A stretch of DNA of 64,000 nucleotides from Flavobacterium limi (GTDB lineage Bacteria; Bacteroidota; Bacteroidia; Flavobacteriales; Flavobacteriaceae): NCBI RefSeq assembly GCF_010645075.1, contig NZ_JAADZV010000006.1:62001-126000 (forward strand), given 5' to 3'. The notes beneath the pieces were generated by a model. It was given only the letters and a program-made list of their open reading frames with translations, made no database searches and was not told the origin of the DNA. Both the position numbers and the translations under genes were made by a program. Positions 16,881 to 26,005 of the stretch are shown here, one piece after another (positions within the stretch are counted from its first letter, which is position 1; each line of letters starts with the position of its first letter).

Positions 16881-19508
16881 TTGAAAATAGTAAATAAGTT
16901 CTATCCGCATGCCCTTGTAATTCTGGGCTTTATTCTTGTATCATTAATTTATTTTTACCCTGTATTGCAGGGGAAACAAATTTTCCAGTCTGATATTGCT
17001 CAATATACCGGAATGGCAAAAGAGCAAAATGATTTCAGAGCGGCCGAAAATACAGAGCCATACTGGACGAATTCTGCTTTTGGAGGGATGCCCACTTATC
17101 AATTAGGAGCAAATTATCCAAATGATTTTGTAGGTAAAGTAGATGATGTTTTACGTTTTCTACCTCGTCCTGCAGATTATTTATTTCTATATTTCTTAGG
17201 TTTTTATGGTTTGCTTCTGGTTTTAAAAACGGATCCTTTAAAAGCATTTATTGGTGCAATTGCGTTTGGTTTTTCTACTTATTTAATTATAATTCTTGGA
17301 GTTGGGCATAACGCAAAAGCTCATGCAATTGCATATATGCCGTTGGTAATTGCGGGTTTTATACTGGTTTTTCAAAAAAAATACATTTGGGGGGGGCTCC
17401 TTACGATGTTTTCGGTTGCACTTGAAGTAAATGCGAACCACTTTCAGATGACTTATTACCTATTGATTTTCCTATTGATCCTTTCTGGATATTTTGCTTT
17501 TAATTTTATTAAAGAAAAACAGTTTAAAGAACTTGGGATTGCAGTTGGAGTTTTAGCAATTGCCGGAATTTTTGCTATTGGAGCAAATGCTACCAATTTA
17601 ATGGCAACAAGCGAATATGCAAAATTCAGCACACGAAGCAACAGCGAACTGACTTTCAACCCGGATGGGTCTAAAAAGACTAATGAAAATGCCTTAAGCC
17701 GCGAATATATTACAGAATATAGTTACGGAATAGCTGAAAGCTTTAATCTTATTGCGCCTAGGCTTTTTGGCGGGTCAAACCATGAAAATATAGGTAAAGA
17801 CAGTCGAATGTATTCTTTTATGATAGAACATGGAGTACCTTATGATCAGGCAGAAGATTTTGTTTCGGGAATGCCAACTTATTGGGGAGACCAGCCTATT
17901 GTTGCCGCGCCTGCATATATTGGTATTGTAGTATTCTTTCTTGGAGTTTTGGCGTTGTTTATTGATGATCGAAAAATAAAATATGTGTTTTTGGGTGGAG
18001 CATTATTTTCTTTAGTCCTTTCTTGGGGAAAAAACTTTTCGTTGCTAACGGATTTCTTTATTGATTACGTTCCGATGTACGATAAGTTCAGGGCAGTTTC
18101 TTCCATTCAGGTTATTTTAGAATTATGTTTTCCTGTCTTGGCTGTAATGGGAATTCAATCTTTTTTTAAGTTAAATGGAGATCCTAAACTGCAACAAAAA
18201 GCTTTGGTACAAACAACGGTTTTTGGATTAGGAACTTTATTGATTTTATTGCTTGCTAAAAATATGTTTCATTTTAGCGGAAGTAGTGATAATTATTTCT
18301 TAGAAAGTTACGGGCCAGATTTTGTTGACGCATTAAAAGAAGATAGAATGAGTCTGTATTTAGCGGATTTATTGCGTTCTGCTTTTTTTGTTATTTTATC
18401 TTTTGGATTTTTATTTTGTCACTTGAAATATAAAAATGTAATAATAACATTAGGATATATTCTATTGTTCGCATTAGCATTATTAGGCGTTTTTTATCTA
18501 TTTATCGTAATAAATGAAAAATCATTATTAACGATTAAATCTTTTGTTCCTTTAATTTCATTTTTATTTACTTACGTAGTCTGGAGAGTAGTTTCTAAAA
18601 AAGATTATAACAAGCTTATAATTGTTTTAATTGGTTTACTTATGGTTTCAGATTTGTTCCTTATTGATAAAAAATACGTTTCTGCCAAAGATTTTGTAAG
18701 TCCGGTAGAAATTGCTGCTCCATTTCAGGAAACCCCATCTGATGCTCAGATTTTAAAAGATACTACTCATTACAGAGTTTTTGAGGTAAGCGGAAATATG
18801 TCCAGCGCCCGTGCTTCGTATTTCCATAACTCATTAGGAGGTTATCATGCCGCAAAACCAAGAAGGATTCAGCAATTATTTGATTATCAGATTGCAAAGA
18901 ATAATATGGAAGTTTTGGACATGTTAAATGTAAAATACATCATCCAGACTGATAAAGAAGGAAAAGAGTTCCCAACCATAAACCCGAATACAAATGGAAA
19001 TGCCTGGTTTGTAAGTGCTGTAAAATTGGTTAACAAACCGGATGATGTGATGAAAGCGTTAGATCATATTGATACCAAAAGAGTCGCGGTTTTCAATGTT
19101 CATGAGCATGAAGCTAAATTTAAAAATGCCAGATTAAAAAAACAATGGGATACGACAGGAACAATTAAAGTTGTACAATACAAACCAAATTATATCAAAT
19201 ATCAATCCGATAACGGAAAAGACGGTTTGGCTGTTTTTTCAGAGATGTATTATAAAAATGGCTGGAATGCATATGTCGATGGTCAATTAACAGATCATTT
19301 TCCTGTTGATTATGTCTTAAGGGCAATGGAAGTACCAGGAGGAAAACACACTATCGAATTTAAATTCGAACCTCAGGTTGTTAAAACAGGAAGCATCATT
19401 ACTCTGGCGAGCTCTATCGGAATGTTGTTGCTTCTGATTGGAGGAATTTATTTTAAAAAATTCTTTCGCAAAGATTCACAAAGGAATCAGGAAGAAACAA
19501 AAAAATAA
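16881..19508 (+). CDS. YfhO-family multi-pass membrane protein
   Basis: This 875-residue protein has about twelve transmembrane segments followed by a C-terminal beta-rich domain (about 620-850) and a final helix. YfhO proteins are thought to be GT-C-type glycosyltransferases; B. subtilis YfhO works on lipoteichoic acid glycosylation. The first extracytoplasmic loop (FQSDIAQYTGMAKEQNDFR) carries the acidic residue expected for GT-C catalysis. The start is TTG at 16881: the frame has a stop at 16863-16865 upstream and the next ATG falls after the first membrane helix. The neighbouring glycosyltransferase and flippase genes support a role in surface glycan assembly. Confidence 0.85.
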   Translation: MKIVNKFYPHALVILGFILVSLIYFYPVLQGKQIFQSDIAQYTGMAKEQNDFRAAENTEPYWTNSAFGGMPTYQLGANYPNDFVGKVDDVLRFLPRPADYLFLYFLGFYGLLLVLKTDPLKAFIGAIAFGFSTYLIIILGVGHNAKAHAIAYMPLVIAGFILVFQKKYIWGGLLTMFSVALEVNANHFQMTYYLLIFLLILSGYFAFNFIKEKQFKELGIAVGVLAIAGIFAIGANATNLMATSEYAKFSTRSNSELTFNPDGSKKTNENALSREYITEYSYGIAESFNLIAPRLFGGSNHENIGKDSRMYSFMIEHGVPYDQAEDFVSGMPTYWGDQPIVAAPAYIGIVVFFLGVLALFIDDRKIKYVFLGGALFSLVLSWGKNFSLLTDFFIDYVPMYDKFRAVSSIQVILELCFPVLAVMGIQSFFKLNGDPKLQQKALVQTTVFGLGTLLILLLAKNMFHFSGSSDNYFLESYGPDFVDALKEDRMSLYLADLLRSAFFVILSFGFLFCHLKYKNVIITLGYILLFALALLGVFYLFIVINEKSLLTIKSFVPLISFLFTYVVWRVVSKKDYNKLIIVLIGLLMVSDLFLIDKKYVSAKDFVSPVEIAAPFQETPSDAQILKDTTHYRVFEVSGNMSSARASYFHNSLGGYHAAKPRRIQQLFDYQIAKNNMEVLDMLNVKYIIQTDKEGKEFPTINPNTNGNAWFVSAVKLVNKPDDVMKALDHIDTKRVAVFNVHEHEAKFKNARLKKQWDTTGTIKVVQYKPNYIKYQSDNGKDGLAVFSEMYYKNGWNAYVDGQLTDHFPVDYVLRAMEVPGGKHTIEFKFEPQVVKTGSIITLASSIGMLLLLIGGIYFKKFFRKDSQRNQEETKK

Positions 19509-19509
19509 T

Positions 19510-19556
19510 TTAAAATCCTTGTGATCCTTAGTAATTACTTTGTGAATCTCTGTGGA
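19510..19556. repeat. Short repeat-like spacer (TTGTGAATCT type)
   Basis: The gap after the YfhO gene holds CCTTGTGATCCTTAG and CTTTGTGAATCTCTGTGG, two imperfect copies of one word. I recall this phrase as common between flavobacterial genes. Only this site is seen here, so the call is weak. Confidence 0.25.
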
Positions 19557-19563
19557 ATTGAAT

Positions 19564-20850
19564 ATGGAAAAAAAAAAGCTCTTAATAATTACCTATTACT
19601 TCCCGCCAGCAGGAGGGCCTGGTGTACAACGCTGGCTAAAATTTGTTAAATACCTGCCGGAGTTTGATGTACAGCCAATCGTTTACATTCCTGAAAATCC
19701 AACTTATCCAATTGTTGATGAAGGTTTGGTGAGTGAGATTTCAGATAAGGTAATTGTTTTAAAGAATAAGATATGGGAGCCTTATCAATTGGCTTCTGTT
19801 TTTTCAAAAAATAAAACCAAGAAGATTGCTTCTGGAATTATGCCCAATAAGAAGAAACAAAGCTTTCTTGATAAACTTTTTCTTTGGGTACGCGGTAATC
19901 TTTTTATACCGGATGCCCGTGTTTTTTGGGTTAAACCTTCTGTAGCTTATCTAGAAAAATATATTAAAGAGAATAATATTGATACGATTGTTACTTCCGG
20001 TCCACCACACAGTCTGCACTTGATTGGTCTTGAACTAAAACAGAAACTAAATGTGAAGTGGTTTGCCGATTTTCGTGATCCATGGACAACCATTGGTTAT
20101 CATAAAGCTCTTCGATTATCTTCTTATGCTGAAAGAAAGCATAAAAAATTAGAACATAAAGTTCTCAATTTTGCAGATATGGTTATTGTAACCAGTAAAA
20201 CGACTAAAACGGAATTTCAGGCAATAACAGATAAGCCGATTTCGGTTATTACAAATGGTTACGATGTTGAAAATGTTGAGAAACAGGTTTTGGATACTAA
20301 ATTTACTCTTGCTCATATCGGTTCTTTTTTATCAGATCGAAATCCAAAGTTTTTATGGGAATGTCTGGTTGAATTATTAAATGAAATCCCCGATTTTAAA
20401 TCGCATTTAGAAATTAAGCTGATTGGTGCGGTAAGTCAGGAAGTACTTGATTCAATTACTGAATTTAATCTGAATTCAAATCTAAACCTTTTGGGATACG
20501 TTTCGCATCATGAAGCAATTGCCCATCAAAAAAAATCACAGGTTTTACTTTTAATTGAAATTAATTCTGAAGATACCAAAAGTATTATCCCGGGGAAGCT
20601 ATTCGAATATATGGTTTCAAACCGCCCAATAATCGCGATTGGACCTGAAGGCTCAGATTTTGCAGATATTATAAAAGAAACAAACACAGGGACATTTTTT
20701 AATTATTCTGAGAAAGCGAAATTAAAAAGTGTAATTTTGGACTTTTATAATCAATTTTTGGAAGGAAGTTTGCAGGCACATGGTGTTGGTTTACAACAAT
20801 ATTCAAGAAAAAATCTGACCAGACAATTAGCACAATTGATAAAAGAATAA
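19564..20850 (+). CDS. Glycosyltransferase, family 4-like
   Basis: This 428-residue protein has a GT-B fold pattern. The N-terminal donor/acceptor domain starts IITYYFPPAGGPGVQRWLKFVKYL, in which the GGPGVQR loop is typical of GT4-like enzymes. The middle has TSGPPHSLHLIG and WFADFRDPWTT. The C-terminal domain has the nucleotide-sugar site with GKLFEYMVSNRPIIAIG, where the E of FEYM corresponds to the conserved EX7E-type glutamate. I start it at the ATG at 19564 rather than the GTG four codons upstream. It probably transfers a sugar during surface polysaccharide synthesis; donor and acceptor cannot be read from sequence. Confidence 0.85.
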   Translation: MEKKKLLIITYYFPPAGGPGVQRWLKFVKYLPEFDVQPIVYIPENPTYPIVDEGLVSEISDKVIVLKNKIWEPYQLASVFSKNKTKKIASGIMPNKKKQSFLDKLFLWVRGNLFIPDARVFWVKPSVAYLEKYIKENNIDTIVTSGPPHSLHLIGLELKQKLNVKWFADFRDPWTTIGYHKALRLSSYAERKHKKLEHKVLNFADMVIVTSKTTKTEFQAITDKPISVITNGYDVENVEKQVLDTKFTLAHIGSFLSDRNPKFLWECLVELLNEIPDFKSHLEIKLIGAVSQEVLDSITEFNLNSNLNLLGYVSHHEAIAHQKKSQVLLLIEINSEDTKSIIPGKLFEYMVSNRPIIAIGPEGSDFADIIKETNTGTFFNYSEKAKLKSVILDFYNQFLEGSLQAHGVGLQQYSRKNLTRQLAQLIKE

Positions 20851-20891
20851 ACCAAAATACAATAATCTAAACGCTACAATCAAACTCAAAA

Positions 20892-22361
20892 ATGGGTATT
20901 GTTTTAAATCAGTCTTTTAAAAATACTATAATTACTTATATAGGTTTCGGCATCGGAGCTATTAATACGCTTTATTTGTATCCAATTTATTTAGGGGCAA
21001 CATATTATGCCTTAACAAATTACATTCTTTCTGCGGCAAATGTTATCATGCCTTTATTTGCTATCGGAATGCAAAATACATTAGTCAAATTTTATTCGCA
21101 ATATGATACTGAAGAGGAGAGAGAACAATTTTTGTCTTTTACAGCATTGTTCCCAATATTGATGTGTATTCCTTTAGGTCTTATCGGAATTTTTTTCTTT
21201 GATGATATTACTGATTTTGTTTCCAAAGAAAATCCTGTTGTCAGGGAGTTTATGCTGTTAATTCCGTTTATTGGAATCTGTATGGCTTATTTCGAAATTT
21301 TTTATGCATGGGCAAGGGTACATATGCATTCGGTTTTCGGGAATTTTATCAAAGAGGTGGGATTAAGGTTGTTTTCCAGTTTTGCGTTAATCGGATTGTA
21401 CTTTAACTGGATTTCGCTGGTACAATTTGTTTACCTGACAGCAATCATTTATTTCGTAGCTTTTTTGATCACAATGTTTTATGCATTTTATATTAAAAGG
21501 CCGAATTTTCAGATTACAATTCCTCATAATGTAAAAAGTGTTATGGAGTATACTTTCTACATTATCTTGTCAGGTAGTGTTGCTAATCTGCTGTTAGACG
21601 GAGATAAACTGATGTTAAATCAATATATGGAAATTAAGAATATTGCTTATTATTCTGTAGCAACTTATATTGCTTTGGTCATCTCAGTTCCAAGTCGTGC
21701 CATGCATCAGATCGTATATCCGATTACTGCTAAATTAATGCATGAAAACAAGCATGATGAACTGAATATTTTGTATAAAAAAACATCAATAAATCTGCAA
21801 ATTGTGGGCGGTTTTGTGATGTTGTGTATATTTGTTAATATCAATCAGTTGTATGAGATAGTTCCTGACGAATACAGGGGAGGAATTCCTGTAGTTTTTA
21901 TGATTGGCTTATCTAAATATTTTGATCTGATTTTAGGAAATAATAATGCTATCATTTTTAATACTAAATATTATAAAACTGTATTATTTCTTGGTTTAGG
22001 TTTGGTAGTATTGACATTTATTTTAAACGTAATTTTTATACCGCTTTATGGTATTATGGGTTCAGCATTTGCGACTTTATTATCCATTACTTTTTATAGT
22101 TTAGCCAAATTGCTTTTTGTTGTAAAGAAACTTCATTTATACCCCTTTACAAAACAGAATTTATATTCTTTAGCTGTTACAACAGTTTTGTTTTTAGCTT
22201 TTTATTTTTGGAATTTTCCTGTTTATCCTTTGGTAGGTATTGCTTTAAAATCCATACTTGTCACGATCTTATATCTTTATCTGAATTATAAATTCAATAT
22301 TTCGCCGGATATAAATAAGGTTATGAATGGTTTTTTAAGAAAAGTTGGAATTAAAATTTAA
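20892..22361 (+). CDS. Polysaccharide flippase (Wzx/MOP superfamily)
   Basis: This 489-residue membrane protein has about 12-14 hydrophobic segments and the N-terminal pattern of Wzx-type flippases (SFKNTIITYIGFGIGAINTLYLYP, ALTNYILSAANVIMPLFAIGMQ). Such proteins flip lipid-linked oligosaccharide across the inner membrane. Conserved features include the LLDGDKLMLNQYM segment in the second half and the AGLK/NIIFIPLYGIMGSAFATLLS-like region near residue 385. It lies 41 bp after the glycosyltransferase gene and is probably co-transcribed with it. Confidence 0.87.
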   Translation: MGIVLNQSFKNTIITYIGFGIGAINTLYLYPIYLGATYYALTNYILSAANVIMPLFAIGMQNTLVKFYSQYDTEEEREQFLSFTALFPILMCIPLGLIGIFFFDDITDFVSKENPVVREFMLLIPFIGICMAYFEIFYAWARVHMHSVFGNFIKEVGLRLFSSFALIGLYFNWISLVQFVYLTAIIYFVAFLITMFYAFYIKRPNFQITIPHNVKSVMEYTFYIILSGSVANLLLDGDKLMLNQYMEIKNIAYYSVATYIALVISVPSRAMHQIVYPITAKLMHENKHDELNILYKKTSINLQIVGGFVMLCIFVNINQLYEIVPDEYRGGIPVVFMIGLSKYFDLILGNNNAIIFNTKYYKTVLFLGLGLVVLTFILNVIFIPLYGIMGSAFATLLSITFYSLAKLLFVVKKLHLYPFTKQNLYSLAVTTVLFLAFYFWNFPVYPLVGIALKSILVTILYLYLNYKFNISPDINKVMNGFLRKVGIKI

Positions 22362-22569
22362 TTTGTTTTTTGCTCTTTGATTCTTTAGTGTATTACAGTA
22401 TTTATTTCTTTAAAAATACTCAATGTCTTGATTGGATAGCTAATATTTCTAAAAATTAACAGTTGTGCATTTTGTATTTTATAAGATAAAAACTAACTTT
22501 ATGTTCCTAAATTAATAACATTTCTTCTTTTACATTGAAATATTGCTTGTAAATCACTAAAAGTGGGTA

Positions 22570-22600
22570 TTGTTAGAGGTGTTGAGTTTATTTATTTTTG
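22570..22600 (+). promoter_or_regulatory. Bacteroidetes promoter (TTG-N20-TATTTTTG)
   Basis: TTG at 22570-22572 and TATTTTTG at 22593-22600 are separated by 20 bases, which fits the flavobacterial consensus of TTG, 17-23 bases, TAnnTTTG. The start codon of the small gene at 22636 follows 35 bases later. The rest of the 274-bp gap after the flippase shows nothing else. Confidence 0.65.
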
Positions 22601-22635
22601 TTAAAAATTAAGCGAAGATTTTTAAGTTAGTTATT

Positions 22636-22935
22636 ATGAAAAACAATCAATTGAACCCGGAAGAAAGTTTGCAAGTATTTTCTAATATGATTTCAAAAAA
22701 GGTTCATAATGGATTTGTACTTGAAGAGCGTAATGACAAAATGCTTTTTGCTGTACTTTCAAAAGGAGGAAAAGCTGTAGATCATGGATTCAATTTTATA
22801 ATTTTTTGTTTGACATTAGGATTATGGTCGGTTGCCTGGTTATATCTAACCATAGAAGCATCTAAACAAAAAAAGATTTTAGTTGCTATAGATGAAGATG
22901 GTGTTCCTTTTGAAGAAAGATGTTTGGTTGCTTAG
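22636..22935 (+). CDS. Small membrane protein of unknown function
   Basis: This 99-residue protein has a charged N-terminal half (LNPEESLQVFSNMISKKVHNGFVLEERNDKM), one hydrophobic stretch around residues 54-76 (FNFIIFCLTLGLWSVAWLYLTIEA) and a short C-terminal beta segment KKILVAIDEDGVPFEERC. A well-formed promoter in front and a terminator behind support a real single-gene transcript. I do not recognise a family. Confidence 0.65.
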   Translation: MKNNQLNPEESLQVFSNMISKKVHNGFVLEERNDKMLFAVLSKGGKAVDHGFNFIIFCLTLGLWSVAWLYLTIEASKQKKILVAIDEDGVPFEERCLVA

Positions 22936-22952
22936 TTAAGCAATTTATTAAA

Positions 22953-23014
22953 AAATTAGCCACGAATTATTTCCATATTACAATTAGTAAAAAGAAATAA
23001 TTCGTGGCTAATTT
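22953..23014. terminator. Long perfect inverted repeat between convergent genes
   Basis: A 21-bp arm (22953-22973, core TTAGCCACGAATTATTTC) is matched exactly by 22994-23014, with a 20-base loop. It lies between the stop of the small membrane protein and the uvrA stop and has A/T runs on both flanks, so it can terminate both strands. It shares GCCACGAATT with the hairpin at 1537-1600. Confidence 0.8.
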
Positions 23015-23016
23015 AT

Positions 23017-25815
23017 TTAGTTTAGTTTTTCCTTTAAATAAATTCCTGTAACAGATTCTTTAACTTTTACGATGTCCTCAGGAGTTCCTGCAGCTAATAA
23101 ATGTCCTCCGTTTTCACCTCCTTCAGGTCCTAAATCAATAATCCAGTCGGCACATTTTATAAGATCAAGATTGTGTTCAATTACAATAATCGAATGTCCC
23201 TTTTCTATCAGCGCATCAAAAGATGCCAGTAATTTTTTGATATCATGAAAGTGTAATCCTGTTGTTGGTTCATCAAAAACGAATAAAGCCTTGTCTTTTG
23301 TAGCGCCTTTTACTAAAAAAGAGGCTAGTTTAATACGTTGTGCTTCTCCACCGGAAAGAGTAGAAGAAGATTGTCCCAGTTGTACATATCCTAGACCAAC
23401 ATCCTGTAGTGGCTGCAGTTTTTGAGTGATTTTGGTTTGTTTGTTTTTTTCAAAAAAGGCAATAGCATCATCGATAGTCATCGTTAGAATGTCGTTGATA
23501 TTTTTATCGTCAAAATTAATTTCGAGAATTTCTTTTTTGAATCGTTTTCCACCACAAGTTTCACAAGGTAAAGAAACATCAGCCATAAATACCATTTCTA
23601 CGTTTATAGAACCCTCTCCCTTGCAGGTTTCGCATCGTCCGCCATCAACATTAAAAGAGAAGTGTTTCGCCTGATATCCTCTTATTTTAGACAGTTTTTC
23701 TTTAGCATACAAATCCCGGATATCATCATAAGCTTTTATATAAGTAACCGGATTTGATCTCGAACTTCTTCCAATAGGATTTTGATCCACATATTCAATA
23801 TGCTTAATTTGCGAAAATGATCCTGTTATGTCGGTAAACTGACCTGCTTTTTCAGCAGCACTTTCCAGCTTTTTTTGCATCGCCGGAAATAATATTTTTT
23901 TTATTAAGGTACTTTTTCCACTTCCTGAAACACCTGTAATTACAGTTAAAACATCCAGGGGAAAAGTAACATTTATATTCTTTAAATTATTTTCTCTTGC
24001 TCCAATGATATCAATGTGATTTTTGAATTTTCGCCTTTTTTTAGGAACAGAAATCTCTAAGTCGCCATTTAAATATTTCGCCGTTAAAGATTCTGATTTT
24101 AGAATTTCATCATAGGTTCCCTGAGCTACCAGATTCCCTCCAAAAGTTCCTGCTTCGGGACCAATATCGATAATCATATCAGCAGCTTTCATAATATCTT
24201 CATCGTGTTCAACCACAATTACCGTGTTGCCTAAATCACGAAGCGAGAGTAAAACTTTTATCAATCGTTCAGAGTCTTTAGGATGCAAACCAATACTTGG
24301 CTCATCCAGAATATACATTGATCCAACTAAACTGCTTCCCAGCGAGGTGGCAAGATTGATTCTCTGGGATTCACCTCCTGATAGTGTTGCGGAGTTTCTG
24401 TTTAAAGTCAGATAATCTAAACCAACTTCAGTCAAAAAGGATAGACGATTGTTGATTTCCACCATTAACCGTTTGGCAATTTGCTGTTCGTAAACATTCA
24501 AATCGATGTCTTTGAAAAAAGTCACCAGATGTTTTATTGGCAGATCAACCAAATCAGAAACTGTTTTGCCGTTTATTTTTACATATGAAGCTTCTTCACG
24601 TAAACGTTTTCCGCGACATGCGTGACATTTTGTTTTTCCGCGATAACGCGACAACATGACGCGATTTTGTATTTTATAATTTTTCTCTTCTAACTCTTTG
24701 AAGAAACTGTTTAATCCCTGAAAATACTGATTTCCTTTCCAGATTAGATCTTTTTGATCTTCTGTAAGTTCGAAATATGGTTTGTGAATTGGAAAATCGA
24801 ATTTATAAGCATGTTTTACAAATTCATCTTTATACCAGCTCATGCTTTCGCCTCTCCATGGATAAATAGCGCTTTCAAAAACAGATAATGCTGTATTTGG
24901 CACGACCAAATCAGCATCAATACCAATAATGTTTCCGTAACCTTCACAAACAGGACATGCTCCATAAGGATTATTGAAACTGAATAAATGAACATTGGGC
25001 TCTAAAAATGTAATACCATCTAATTCAAAATTATTGGAATAAGAAAATCTTTTATCTGTACCTAACTCCTGAAGAAAACAAATTCCCTTTCCTTCAAAAA
25101 AAGCGGTTTGTACAGCATCTGCAAGACGATTGTAAAATTCTTCTTCCTCCTTAACAACGATTCTGTCAATAACCAGTAAAATGTCTTTATTGTCTAATTT
25201 GTGAATATCCGTGGGTGTAAATTCATCTAAACGAACCATTTCGTTATCGACTAAAATACGGGCAAATCCTTGCTGTAGAAGGACTTTAAGTTTGTCTTCA
25301 AGCTCACGGCCTTCTTCAAGATGTATAGGAGCCAGCAATAACCATTTGCTGTCTGGTTCAAAACTTTTTACATCTGAAACAACATCGGTTACTGTATTTT
25401 TTTTTACTTCTCTACCGGAAATGGGAGAATAAGTACGTCCAATTCTGGCGTATAAGAGTTTGATATAATCGTAAATTTCAGTCGAAGTTCCTACAGTCGA
25501 ACGTGCATTAGTGGTATTTACTTTTTGTTCAATTGCAATTGCGGGAGCAATTCCTTTGATATATTCAACTTTAGGTTTATCTAAACGGCCTAAAAACTGA
25601 CGAGCATATGATGACAAGCTTTCCACGTAACGGCGCTGCCCTTCGGCATATAAAGTGTCAAATGCCAAACTTGATTTTCCAGATCCTGAAAGTCCTGTAA
25701 TCACTACAAGTTTATTTCGCGGAATAGCAACATCTACATTTTTTAAATTATGTACCTGAGCGCCTTTAATGATGATATTATGTTTTGGGTCTAATGTCGA
25801 AAGATCAATCTGCAT
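23017..25815 (-). CDS. uvrA: Excinuclease ABC subunit A
   Basis: This 932-residue ATPase finds DNA damage for nucleotide excision repair and loads UvrB. It has two ABC domains: the N-terminal Walker A is [20 protein letters not shown] and the second is [11 protein letters not shown]. Both ABC signatures are present ([16 protein letters not shown] and [15 protein letters not shown]). Zinc-module cysteines are visible in [11 protein letters not shown] with KCHACRGKR, and in [10 protein letters not shown] with PCETCGGKR. Length is standard. It is a single gene whose ATG is 190 bp from the divergent regulator gene. Confidence 0.98.
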   Translation of the reverse strand: MQIDLSTLDPKHNIIIKGAQVHNLKNVDVAIPRNKLVVITGLSGSGKSSLAFDTLYAEGQRRYVESLSSYARQFLGRLDKPKVEYIKGIAPAIAIEQKVNTTNARSTVGTSTEIYDYIKLLYARIGRTYSPISGREVKKNTVTDVVSDVKSFEPDSKWLLLAPIHLEEGRELEDKLKVLLQQGFARILVDNEMVRLDEFTPTDIHKLDNKDILLVIDRIVVKEEEEFYNRLADAVQTAFFEGKGICFLQELGTDKRFSYSNNFELDGITFLEPNVHLFSFNNPYGACPVCEGYGNIIGIDADLVVPNTALSVFESAIYPWRGESMSWYKDEFVKHAYKFDFPIHKPYFELTEDQKDLIWKGNQYFQGLNSFFKELEEKNYKIQNRVMLSRYRGKTKCHACRGKRLREEASYVKINGKTVSDLVDLPIKHLVTFFKDIDLNVYEQQIAKRLMVEINNRLSFLTEVGLDYLTLNRNSATLSGGESQRINLATSLGSSLVGSMYILDEPSIGLHPKDSERLIKVLLSLRDLGNTVIVVEHDEDIMKAADMIIDIGPEAGTFGGNLVAQGTYDEILKSESLTAKYLNGDLEISVPKKRRKFKNHIDIIGARENNLKNINVTFPLDVLTVITGVSGSGKSTLIKKILFPAMQKKLESAAEKAGQFTDITGSFSQIKHIEYVDQNPIGRSSRSNPVTYIKAYDDIRDLYAKEKLSKIRGYQAKHFSFNVDGGRCETCKGEGSINVEMVFMADVSLPCETCGGKRFKKEILEINFDDKNINDILTMTIDDAIAFFEKNKQTKITQKLQPLQDVGLGYVQLGQSSSTLSGGEAQRIKLASFLVKGATKDKALFVFDEPTTGLHFHDIKKLLASFDALIEKGHSIIVIEHNLDLIKCADWIIDLGPEGGENGGHLLAAGTPEDIVKVKESVTGIYLKEKLN

Positions 25816-26005
25816 AAAAAGTCAATTTCTACAAAAGTAATCAATTTTGAACTTAGTTTTGTTAAGGTAATTGTTCCAAATTTTAACAGAATCCGGGAGA
25901 AAGGGCAGGTTTTTTTATTGATATATTTTTATATTAAAATTTGTTGGTTTGATTGAAAATAACCTATTTTAGAACTGTTTTATAAAAAATTAAACCATTG
26001 TAAAT

